Of a DNA stretch of 64,000 nucleotides, positions 45,656-54,338 are shown piece by piece. A model generated the notes under the pieces. That model was not told the DNA's origin. It made no database searches and saw only the letters and a list, made by a program, of their open reading frames with translations. The stretch covers positions 830,340 through 894,339 of the forward strand of contig NZ_KB217483.1 of NCBI RefSeq assembly GCF_000331305.1, written 5' to 3'. The position numbers and the translations under genes are program-made. The stretch is from Calothrix sp. PCC 7103. GTDB lineage: Bacteria > Cyanobacteriota > Cyanobacteriia > Cyanobacteriales > Nostocaceae. Within the stretch, counting starts at the first letter, position 1; each line of letters starts with the position of its first letter.

Positions 45656-46441
45656 TTATTTCACAAGGGGTTGATTTGCCAGATTTTCTAGACCAACCGA
45701 TTTAAGCAAACCATTCCAGTCAGCTATTAATGCAGTATCTTTTGGTTTCGAGAGTCGAAGTTCTGCTAGCGTCGTCAAAGCATCGTGCCAAATACTATTT
45801 TCGGCATATAGCACGACTTTTTGCTGTGGACTGGCGCCTGCTAGACTCGAAGCAAGTTTAGAATTGGGGTTAACTCTTTGCACCCATCCTTCTACATATT
45901 CTAATTGTGCTGGTAATTGTAAATTACAATCTACTTTTAGCTTCAGAAACCAGTTATATGATTTCCCAACTTGCAAAGCACTCACATTTGATGGCAGTTT
46001 GATATTTATAATTCCCGGCGCCTGTGGAGGTGTTACAAAGCTACGATATATAGTTTTACTAGGTTTAGTTGTCTCGTCTTTAAGCACAAACTCCATTGTT
46101 TTGATCGATGCTTTTTGATATGGAACAAAAAACCAAAAAGTCGGAAGTTCCGCAGTTGTTAAACCCCAAACTTGAGTAATAGGACTAGCTTGAGTTGTAG
46201 TTCCTTCATATACAGGTACTAATGCCATAAGTGGCTGGTCACCACTACATCCGCGACTAGCTGAACCTCCGCGCGTACCTGCGGCGCCTCGGTCTGGTGG
46301 AGGTGGAGGTGGAATAAATTTAATTGGGGTGTTTTGAGCAGAAGCTATAGGCGCCGTCCAATATGTTGAACAAACAATGCTACTGAATAAAGCTAAACTA
46401 AATAAAGCTGTTATCTGTATTTTTCTAAAATCGTTTTTCAT
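45656..46441 (-). CDS. DUF928 exported protein
   Basis: About 261 residues from ATG 46441 (AGGTAGG upstream); a GTG three codons earlier is less likely. A signal peptide (ITALFSLALFSSIVCSTYWTAPIASAQ) is followed by a proline run (PPPPPPDRG) and the DUF928 core: LMALVPVYEG, VWGLTTAELPTFWFFVPY, WFLKLKVDC and LEYVEGWVQRV. The last ~60 residues are helical (ENSIWHDALTTLAELRLSKP). Such genes often sit beside CHASE2-CHAT genes, as here (43 bp from the next gene). The function is unknown. Confidence 0.88.
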   Translation of the reverse strand: MKNDFRKIQITALFSLALFSSIVCSTYWTAPIASAQNTPIKFIPPPPPPDRGAAGTRGGSASRGCSGDQPLMALVPVYEGTTTQASPITQVWGLTTAELPTFWFFVPYQKASIKTMEFVLKDETTKPSKTIYRSFVTPPQAPGIINIKLPSNVSALQVGKSYNWFLKLKVDCNLQLPAQLEYVEGWVQRVNPNSKLASSLAGASPQQKVVLYAENSIWHDALTTLAELRLSKPKDTALIADWNGLLKSVGLENLANQPLVK

Positions 46442-46492
46442 AAAATACACCTACCTGTTAATTAAAATTTTATAAACCTTATAAACCTGGTT

Positions 46493-48850
46493 TCAAGGGC
46501 GTAAATCCTGATATTTTGGTAAAGACTTTGAAAACACTAACGCACCAATAGTACTAATTATTAAACTGACAGCAGCAGGAACCAGTGGAACCCAAGAATG
46601 AAATAAAACCAAAAACACAAAACAGGCGCTATACAATATAATTATAAAAACTCCACCAGATACTAATATATAAATTGGTTGCCGTCCTAGAAAATAGACA
46701 ATAACGCACCCTAAGTTAGACCAAAACCAAATCCAAATTGTTTCGTTTCCAATAGACCAACTTGATAGTAACGGTCTTTCATCTAAAACAGCACTAACCA
46801 ATTGACTAACCATCTGTGCTTGAAGTATAATCCCAGGTACTTCTTGAGAATGAGAGTCGTTATTGATGTAAGGAGTTAACCAATAGTCATGAAAAGTTTC
46901 TGCGGTTGTACCAATAATAATGATGCGGTCTTTAACTGCTGCTGCATTTAATTTACCAGCGAGTACATCTTTTAGAGTAATTTGTGGGGCAACAGTTTCA
47001 ATAGTTGGAGATGCACGGTAATTAAGTAATATTTGATGTCCTAAAGCATTAATTCCTTGATATCCTCCTGTATGAGCTTCTATAGGATTAATTTTCACTT
47101 TTCCTAGTTGCCACGCACCATCGGGAGCAAATTTGAGTTGGACTCCTTTACTATGTAAGTAACGTAGTGCTAATTGTACACTCAATGAATAAGAGGATAA
47201 GCAAGGAGATGAGGGAGGAGGAGTTAATGCCAAATAATGACGACGCACTATATTATCTTTATCGTTAAGCGTATTGCTAAATCCTAAACGGTCAGCAGAA
47301 ACTTCTGGTGGTGGAGCAACACCTATTTTTTCTTTTTGAGAGTCGTTAACTTGACAAACTGCTACTATCTTTTCACTTTCTCGAAGTTGCTTTGCTAATT
47401 GAGGAGTATTTTTACTAACAGGATAATCTCTGTATAAATCTAGACCAATTGCAAGTGGTTGAAGTGCCTCTACTTTTTCTAAAACTTTGCTCAATGACTC
47501 ATCAGACCAAGAACCTCGCCGTTCTTGAGTTTGCGTTTGGATATCTTCTTCAGTAGCAGTTATAACTAGTATGCGAGAGTCAGGATTTTCAGTAGGACGT
47601 GAGCGTAATAAAAGGTCAAATGCTCCTAATTCAAATGGTTGTAAAATTCCTAAATATCTTACTCCCATTATTAATCCAGTGGTAGCCAAGCTTAAAAGCA
47701 ATGTCAATGAGAAACCAACCAAATTGTTCGCACGTTTAACAGGTGCTTCGTTAAATATGGAGATATCAGGTGTTTTGATTAATGACTGCCAAGTAAATGG
47801 CATATCAGCAGGGTTTTGACAAATAATAGGCAACCAGCTAGCACAGGGATACTTATTTTCTAATCCTTGTAACCGTTCTCGTGCTTCGCGTACAGCTACA
47901 TATAGTGACTCACCCCTTATCATTGCTTCTAAAAAATACTTTAAAAATTCTTGCGCTACCTTATCAGGAACAGGTTCACGCATAATGATAATTTGAGGAA
48001 TTTGCAAATCAGCAAACTCACGCGCTAACCCCAAACCGTCACAAGAGTTAAAAATAGCTAGCTGTAAACCTCTTTCTACTGCTTTTTTGAGTGCATACTT
48101 TAGCTGACCAATTGCCAAACTCTCGGTTTGATTAATATAAATTTTTCCATTATCACAGTTTTCTTGGCTAGAACTATGTCCAGCGAAAAACAAAATTTGC
48201 CAGTTTTGCTCCCACAATTGATTAGTAAGGTCTTTACATTCTGGTTCAACTATGAATGTCGTATCAGCTTGGGGTAATTGTTCAAGAATTTTACGGTCTG
48301 TTTTTGTATCAATACCATCACTGTTGCCTAAAATAGCTAGAATTTTTACGGCTGTTGATTCTGGTAAACTGCGATTTACTTGTTCATAACTAGGTGTACT
48401 TAAAGCTATTTCAGCATTGGGATACCGTTCTAAAAAATCCCATAAATGCCAAGGTAGTTTTTGTAACCATAAATCTTTTGTTTGTAGCAGTACGCGAATA
48501 TTGTCTTGAGGTAAAAGTTTTTCTAGCCATTTCTCGCGAATACGGCGAAATGACTCAGAAGCAAGCCATAAATTCAGGTGCCATGAAAGTTCTTGAGCAG
48601 CTTTTTGGCAATCTTCGATAGTGGCAGTTTGTATATCTCGTTTCGGAATACCAATAGGACGACCGGGTAAATTTAGACTACGGTAAATAGATTGCCATTG
48701 ATGGTAGTAGCGTTTGATATCGGGGTCAGGTGGTAGCTCACCAGTAATTTCTACGCTTGGGCGAACATTTTCGTCACCTATTTGTAAGGTGACGTGGAAA
48801 CCTTGTTCAAAATTACCTTCTCCTAATTTTAAAATAACTAACTTGCTCAC
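46493..48850 (-). CDS. CHAT-CHASE2 membrane sensor/protease-like protein
   Basis: The 785-residue protein starts at a GTG with TAGGAG upstream. The N-terminal ~360 residues are a CHAT (caspase-like) domain with the catalytic His in LFFAGHSSS and Cys in AIFNSCDGLGLA. One membrane span (NLVGFSLTLLLSLATTGLIMGV) leads into a CHASE2 sensory domain (~410-680: FELGAFDLLLRSRPTENPDSRILVITATEEDI). Three C-terminal spans follow, and there is no output domain. It may sense an extracellular signal and activate intracellular proteolysis, a cell-death or defence-like role. It is probably co-transcribed with the DUF928 gene. No GGCGCC site lies within the gene. Confidence 0.9.
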   Translation of the reverse strand: MSKLVILKLGEGNFEQGFHVTLQIGDENVRPSVEITGELPPDPDIKRYYHQWQSIYRSLNLPGRPIGIPKRDIQTATIEDCQKAAQELSWHLNLWLASESFRRIREKWLEKLLPQDNIRVLLQTKDLWLQKLPWHLWDFLERYPNAEIALSTPSYEQVNRSLPESTAVKILAILGNSDGIDTKTDRKILEQLPQADTTFIVEPECKDLTNQLWEQNWQILFFAGHSSSQENCDNGKIYINQTESLAIGQLKYALKKAVERGLQLAIFNSCDGLGLAREFADLQIPQIIIMREPVPDKVAQEFLKYFLEAMIRGESLYVAVREARERLQGLENKYPCASWLPIICQNPADMPFTWQSLIKTPDISIFNEAPVKRANNLVGFSLTLLLSLATTGLIMGVRYLGILQPFELGAFDLLLRSRPTENPDSRILVITATEEDIQTQTQERRGSWSDESLSKVLEKVEALQPLAIGLDLYRDYPVSKNTPQLAKQLRESEKIVAVCQVNDSQKEKIGVAPPPEVSADRLGFSNTLNDKDNIVRRHYLALTPPPSSPCLSSYSLSVQLALRYLHSKGVQLKFAPDGAWQLGKVKINPIEAHTGGYQGINALGHQILLNYRASPTIETVAPQITLKDVLAGKLNAAAVKDRIIIIGTTAETFHDYWLTPYINNDSHSQEVPGIILQAQMVSQLVSAVLDERPLLSSWSIGNETIWIWFWSNLGCVIVYFLGRQPIYILVSGGVFIIILYSACFVFLVLFHSWVPLVPAAVSLIISTIGALVFSKSLPKYQDLRP

Positions 48851-48937
48851 AATCGCAATGCTCCTAAATCATAATTATTGTACGGGCGCGTTTAGCGACA
48901 TTTTCCATTATTAAGCAGGATATGGGTTAACCCGCCC

Positions 48938-50440
48938 CTACCGTACATATTTTAAACTTTCGGCTTTTTTGACTAGGAAATCTGTGAAGATGCTAATAAT
49001 AGTTCGTTTGCGTAGTTTAATATTGGCATTAATTGACATTCCTGATTGTAAAGGAACTTGACGATTGTTAATTGATAATGCTTGTCCATCTAAGCGGACT
49101 TTGGCGGGGAAACGCCAGTATGGATATACTTGGTCTGGTGGTAAAGCATCCGAACCTATATCTATTAATTCACCTTTGATGTCACCATACTCTTGAAATG
49201 GAAACGAGTCAATACGAACGTCTACTTTTTGACCTTCCTTTACAAAGCCTATGTCTCTATTGGTAATATAGACTTTGGCAATCAAGTTATCTTTAGGAAC
49301 TATTTTTAATATTGGTTCGCTGGAATTAGCCACAAACCCCGATGATTTCGCTTTCAGTTCAAAAATTGTGCCTTCTAAAGGGGAATTAATTTTTTGATAT
49401 TTTAATGTTTCTTTAGTTTGGGTTAATTTACTATCGATTTCACCAATTTGACTGTTAATATCATAAATACGCTTTTGATTTTCTAAAATAACTTTAGATA
49501 ATTGACTGTCTATTTCCGCAATACTTTTATCGTTAACTGTAATTTTAGCAAATGTATCTTCTTTAGATACAGCAGTTGTATTACGAACTTTTTCATTACT
49601 TCCTGCAAATGCTAACTGCAATCGTTGTTTTTCTTTTGTTAAGCGTATTACTTCAGCTTGTTTTGTACTAACATCTTGCTGCTGCTTTAAATACTGAATT
49701 TGAGAAATTGCTCCTGCTTGTGCTAAAGGTGCAAATTTATTGAGAATATTTTGGTTAATAGTTAGTAATTGTTTTGCACTAGTTAGCTGTGCTTCGGTTT
49801 GTAATAATTGCTGTTGTATTTGACCCGTTTCTAACTTTACACCTTCAACACGAGACTCTAGCTCGATCTGACGACTTTTTAAACGCAGTTGTTGCTCTGG
49901 AGTAAAACTAGTATCTATGGTAGAACCTTGTAAATGTGCGCGATAAAGTTGATTTTCTGCTGTATAAGTGGCTCGACTTTTCATCAAAAAAGCTAATTCT
50001 GGCTTAATTCCTAGTAAAGTAGCTTTTTGCGTCACTTCTTGAGGTGATACTACTGCTTGAATTTGAGAACGGTAAAAATCAGTTTCTTGTTGAACAGCAT
50101 TTTTTTGTAAAACTAGCGAAGTGCGCGTTTTCTGTAATGCGGTTAGCTGTGCTTGAGAAGAAGTATCTTCAAAACTAATTAATACTTGACCTTTCTTAAT
50201 AGCTTCACCATCTTTTACATATATATTTTTAACTACACCACCAACAGGCGCCTGAATTTCTTGCACAGTTGCCTTTGGTTCCAGTTTACCAGTAGCAGGA
50301 ATAGATTCTTCAATTTTAAAAACAGAAGCCCAAACCACAGTAAACGCAGTAATTCCAACAATACCCAAAGCAATCGCACGCGACCAGATAGGAGATTGTT
50401 TTAATAAAACAGGTTGATCAAATTGATGTTGAATAGCCAT
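48938..50440 (-). CDS. HlyD-family membrane-fusion adaptor
   Basis: The 500-residue protein has a cytoplasmic N-terminus, one membrane span (AIALGIVGITAFTVVWASVF), a biotinyl-lipoyl half-motif (VQEIQAPVGGVVKNIYVKDGEAIKKGQVLISF), a long coiled coil (~100-340) and the second lipoyl half (INSPLEGTIFELKAKSSGFVANSSEPILKIV). RIDSFPFQEYGDIKGELIDIGSDA is the beta-barrel typical of type I secretion adaptors. It lies downstream of, and in operon with, the CNB-type ABC transporter, and would link it to a TolC-like channel encoded elsewhere. Confidence 0.9.
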   Translation of the reverse strand: MAIQHQFDQPVLLKQSPIWSRAIALGIVGITAFTVVWASVFKIEESIPATGKLEPKATVQEIQAPVGGVVKNIYVKDGEAIKKGQVLISFEDTSSQAQLTALQKTRTSLVLQKNAVQQETDFYRSQIQAVVSPQEVTQKATLLGIKPELAFLMKSRATYTAENQLYRAHLQGSTIDTSFTPEQQLRLKSRQIELESRVEGVKLETGQIQQQLLQTEAQLTSAKQLLTINQNILNKFAPLAQAGAISQIQYLKQQQDVSTKQAEVIRLTKEKQRLQLAFAGSNEKVRNTTAVSKEDTFAKITVNDKSIAEIDSQLSKVILENQKRIYDINSQIGEIDSKLTQTKETLKYQKINSPLEGTIFELKAKSSGFVANSSEPILKIVPKDNLIAKVYITNRDIGFVKEGQKVDVRIDSFPFQEYGDIKGELIDIGSDALPPDQVYPYWRFPAKVRLDGQALSINNRQVPLQSGMSINANIKLRKRTIISIFTDFLVKKAESLKYVR

Positions 50441-50451
50441 AATTTAAAGTA

Positions 50452-50533
50452 GGGTGCATGACGCTATAACAATTGTGGAACAAAACTATGAATCTAGTAG
50501 CGTCACGCACCTTATTAGTAACGTCACGCACCT
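50452..50533. repeat. Inverted repeat GGTGCATGACGCTA / TAGCGTCACGCACC plus a half copy
   Basis: Arms at 50452-50466 and 50498-50511, followed by an extra CGTCACGCACCTT at about 50522. It fills the gap between the ABC transporter and HlyD genes. Confidence 0.8.
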
Positions 50534-50539
50534 TTAATA

Positions 50540-53500
50540 TTAAATTTGAGAGTCTTGTTGCTTATATAAACAGTAATAATAACCTTTATCAGACATTAAC
50601 TCATCATGAGTACCTTGCTCAACAACGGCGCCATTATCCATCATTAAAATAGTATCAGCGTTGCGAATATTACTAAGCCTATGAGTAATAAAAAATACAG
50701 TCTTATTCTTAAACGCAGTTGCCAAATTACGGCAAACTTGTGATTCAGCGTTATAATCTAATGCACTAGTAGCTTCATCTAATATTAAAATTTGAGGATT
50801 TTGTAAAACAGTACGCGCGATAGCTACACGTTGTCTTTGTCCTCCAGATAAATTAGAACCACGTTCACCAACCTGCGTATTATAACCGTTAGGCAGATTC
50901 ATAATAAAATCGTGAGCAAATGCGACTTTTGCAGCAGTTATAATTTCATCGTCGCTAGCATCTGGATAAGCAAGGGCAATGTTATCGCGGACTGTACCAT
51001 CAAAAAGTAAGGTGTCTTGTAGCACTACACCTATCTGGCGCCTGAGTGAATAAAGCTCTACTTTGCTGATATCATAACCATCGATTAAAATCTTACCTGC
51101 TTGAGGTTCGTAAAGCCTTGGTAATAATTTTAACAGTGTACTTTTACCAGAACCGCTTTGTCCAACTATACCAATAAAGGCGCCAGCAGGAATATCTAAG
51201 TTAATATTACATAGCTGCAACGTACCACCCTGACGGAAGCTAAAGGAAAGATTATCATAACGAACGCTTCCTTGAATTGCTGGCATAAGGATATTTTGAT
51301 TATCGGTTTCAGTTTCTTGAGGAGTATCGAGAATATCCGCTAATCTTTGTAAAGATAAAGCTGTTTCTTGGAAATTTTGCCATAATTGCACTAATCGCAG
51401 TAATGGACTAGTTACATAACCTGATAAAATACGAAAGGCAATAAGTTGTCCTAAAGTTAATTGTTGGTTTAGAACTAGATAGGCGCCAACCCAAAGTACT
51501 AATAAAGTGGAGAACTTGTTGAGAAAACTGCTAATAGAACTAGCGGTGGTTTGCGTTGAAATGGTTTTGAACCCAGCACTAATATAACGCGCATATTTTT
51601 CTTGCCATTGCCATCGCGAACGCATTTCTAAATTCTGCGCTTTAACTGTTTGCATTCCCCCCATCATTTCTACAAGATAGGAATGTGTTTCGCTGTTACG
51701 TTCGGCTTTATCTTGTAGTTGGCGCCTAATAATAGGTGATACCATCAAGTTGAGGAGTGCAAACAAAGGTACTGTTGTGAGTGCCACAAGTGTTAGCACT
51801 GGACTGTAAATTACCATCACCAAGATGTACACCACAGAGAATACAGCATCCATTACAACAGTCAGTGCTGTACCCGTGAGAAATTGGCGAATGTTTTCTA
51901 GCTCGTTGACGCGCGTCGCTAATTCTCCAACTGGGCGCCGTTCAAAGTAAGATAAAGGCAAGCGTAACAGGTGATTAATAACTTCCGAACCAAGAGATAA
52001 ATCAATGCGGTTAGTTGTATCTACAAATAACTGCGTGCGAATAGCGGTCAATATAGCTTCGACAACTGCAACAACAATTAGAAAGATACCAAATACTTCC
52101 AAGCTATCTGGACTATTACCAACGATAACTTTATCAATAATTACTTGTGTTGCCAAAGGATTGACTAATCCAAACACCTGTACAACAATCGAAGCAATCA
52201 ATACCTCGATTAAAACTTTATGGTAGCGTCGCATCGCAGGTACAAACCAGCGCAAGCTAAACCGAGACTGAGGTGTTTGTTTTGTCGGTTGAAAAAGCAA
52301 CACTTCACCTTCCGTACCCCAACTCTCAACAAAGTCGCGCGTTTTGCGACATACTACTCCCGTCTCTGGAACAGCTATAACTAATTCCTGGGGACTGCTT
52401 TTGTAAATAATTGCAAAACTCTCTTGCCAAGAAATCATGACTGGGGGTTGCAAACTACTTACCGCAGTAGCAGGAACTTTCACCATTTGTGTTGTTAACC
52501 CCATCAATTCTGCTACGGCGCCGCAAAATTGAAGCGATACTCCTGTATGCTGTATTTGTTTCGCGACTATTCGACGTAACATATCGCGACGAAACGGCAT
52601 ATTAAAATACTGACATAGCATTTGAAAGCAAGCCAAAGCTACATCTTGCTGACCCTTACCTCTTATATAAGGATACTTCTTATGCTTAGTAGATTCAGAT
52701 ACATCTATAACTGTATCAGCAGCATAAGGAACACAAGCTAAATCTACACTTAAAGTAGTAGATGAAGAAATACCCGTAGTAAGTACTTCAGTACTTGTCA
52801 ACACATCACGACGCACACCCAACAAACGTAAAAAACCTCTTGCAGAAATGCTTTGGTTAGCATCTTGACATTCAATACGACTACCAACAGCAAACTCAGC
52901 TTGTGAACTACCACTAACTAGCCATAAAAAGTCTGAGTCTAACTGCTTATAAAACTTCCGTGCAGATAATACCTCTACAGCATTACTTTCAATAACATCG
53001 TGCGTAAGCTTTACTAAGTTAGTCTCTCCAAAAGCTTGTCGGCTAAGTTCCTCTCCTAACAAATCATATACTTCAATCCATCCAGCGTGATTATATAATG
53101 CTTCTGTAAAAGATGAATTTTGCTGTAATAAACTTAAAAAATCGGCGCTTTTAATATTGAGACAAACAACTTCGGTCGAAGCAATAACAGTTTCGCAAGG
53201 ACAAGAACGCAGATGACTGACCCAGCCAAACACCTCTCCCGCACTCAGCAACTTTAAAGTAGTAGCTTTATCGTTACGAGGGTCATAACCTAAAAGACGT
53301 GCCTGTCCTTCGTAAATAATACTAATATATTGAGGCATCGCTTCACGCATGATAATAACCTGTCCAATGCGATAGCGTAGAAACTCAGCTTTTTTACATA
53401 AGTTATTTAAAGCCTTTTCAGACAAGTGATTAAAAGGAAATACACCCGCGAGAAACTCTTCTATATCAACTTGCGTAGATGTCATTACACGGGAAACCAT
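50540..53500 (-). CDS. ABC exporter with cyclic-nucleotide-binding and inactive C39-like domains
   Basis: The 986-residue protein (ATG with AAGGA upstream) has four parts. A cNMP-binding-type domain is at residues ~15-140 (FNHLSEKALNNLCKKAEFLRYRIGQVIIMRE). A C39-like domain is at ~285-420: the helix GQQDVALACFQMLCQYFNMPF has Val where the catalytic Cys should be. The membrane domain is at ~430-720, and the ATPase at ~740-986 ([29 protein letters not shown]). A peptidase-dead C39 domain can still recognise substrate, as in HlyB. It pairs with the downstream HlyD, and a PpiC-like gene precedes it. Confidence 0.9.
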   Translation of the reverse strand: MVSRVMTSTQVDIEEFLAGVFPFNHLSEKALNNLCKKAEFLRYRIGQVIIMREAMPQYISIIYEGQARLLGYDPRNDKATTLKLLSAGEVFGWVSHLRSCPCETVIASTEVVCLNIKSADFLSLLQQNSSFTEALYNHAGWIEVYDLLGEELSRQAFGETNLVKLTHDVIESNAVEVLSARKFYKQLDSDFLWLVSGSSQAEFAVGSRIECQDANQSISARGFLRLLGVRRDVLTSTEVLTTGISSSTTLSVDLACVPYAADTVIDVSESTKHKKYPYIRGKGQQDVALACFQMLCQYFNMPFRRDMLRRIVAKQIQHTGVSLQFCGAVAELMGLTTQMVKVPATAVSSLQPPVMISWQESFAIIYKSSPQELVIAVPETGVVCRKTRDFVESWGTEGEVLLFQPTKQTPQSRFSLRWFVPAMRRYHKVLIEVLIASIVVQVFGLVNPLATQVIIDKVIVGNSPDSLEVFGIFLIVVAVVEAILTAIRTQLFVDTTNRIDLSLGSEVINHLLRLPLSYFERRPVGELATRVNELENIRQFLTGTALTVVMDAVFSVVYILVMVIYSPVLTLVALTTVPLFALLNLMVSPIIRRQLQDKAERNSETHSYLVEMMGGMQTVKAQNLEMRSRWQWQEKYARYISAGFKTISTQTTASSISSFLNKFSTLLVLWVGAYLVLNQQLTLGQLIAFRILSGYVTSPLLRLVQLWQNFQETALSLQRLADILDTPQETETDNQNILMPAIQGSVRYDNLSFSFRQGGTLQLCNINLDIPAGAFIGIVGQSGSGKSTLLKLLPRLYEPQAGKILIDGYDISKVELYSLRRQIGVVLQDTLLFDGTVRDNIALAYPDASDDEIITAAKVAFAHDFIMNLPNGYNTQVGERGSNLSGGQRQRVAIARTVLQNPQILILDEATSALDYNAESQVCRNLATAFKNKTVFFITHRLSNIRNADTILMMDNGAVVEQGTHDELMSDKGYYYCLYKQQDSQI

Positions 53501-53571
53501 TGGTGTCGTCCTTCTTTTATAAGCATCATGCCGTTTTATACGTATGTAATAGAAATTTATGCAACCTTAAA

Positions 53572-54234
53572 TTAAATATGTTCGTTGAGCCAATTTTCAA
53601 ATAGTTCATCAATCAGTCGGCGCCGCATAACGTCATCGAGCCTAGCTGGTATACTCTTTTCAAGCCGAATAATTACAAAATTACCCTCTATATTATGAGG
53701 TGCCCAAAGTTGACCGGGTTTACTTACAGCTAACACTCGACCAATAACCGGGTGTACTTGACGCAGAGCAACAGGACCTAATATACCCCCAGTATATGCT
53801 TCTAAACCTTGAGAAAACTCACGCGCTAACTCAGAAAAAGACTGTTCACCAGCTTGAATACGAAAATATATCTCCGAAGCAAGACCTTGGTCTTTAACAC
53901 GAATTACAGAATAAATAACTTGGTCAAATCTGGCTTTGGTTTTTAAAAAATATGACTCAACTTTGTTACCAAAAGTAATCATTTTAAATTTATATATTTT
54001 AAAATTGCGAATCGCTATCTCTTCCATCGCTTCTGGGTTCATACCATGATTGTGCTTTTCAAACTCTGTAATCGCCACAATCTGTTCTGACTCATTGCAC
54101 GGTATATTAGCTATAGCCTGGTCAATAACCAAACCTCGGCGAACCTGCGACATCATTTGATAGCGATTTAGCATTACAGCTAGTTCATCTGCGTGAACTG
54201 CTTGCTCACCGACTTGCAAAACTGGCGCATTCAT
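53572..54234 (-). CDS. Parvulin-type peptidyl-prolyl isomerase-like protein
   Basis: The 220-residue protein has GAGGGG upstream of the ATG and no signal peptide. After an N-terminal helical part comes a parvulin-like domain (~105-200): VIRVKDQGLASEIYFRIQAGEQSFSELAREFSQGLEAYTGGILGPVALRQVHPVIGRVLAVSKPGQLWAPHNIEGNFVIIRLE. Genes of this type sit between ABC exporters in cyanobacterial peptide-secretion operons and may keep the substrate export-competent. It is cytoplasmic by sequence. Confidence 0.85.
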   Translation of the reverse strand: MNAPVLQVGEQAVHADELAVMLNRYQMMSQVRRGLVIDQAIANIPCNESEQIVAITEFEKHNHGMNPEAMEEIAIRNFKIYKFKMITFGNKVESYFLKTKARFDQVIYSVIRVKDQGLASEIYFRIQAGEQSFSELAREFSQGLEAYTGGILGPVALRQVHPVIGRVLAVSKPGQLWAPHNIEGNFVIIRLEKSIPARLDDVMRRRLIDELFENWLNEHI

Positions 54235-54338
54235 AATTTACCCCTCAGTACTATCCCTTACGCTGGTTTATACGATTGCTTTGCCATAATATGCAGGCGC
54301 CACAAGAGGGAATTTTGAAAGTCTGTGATATTCTCTAA

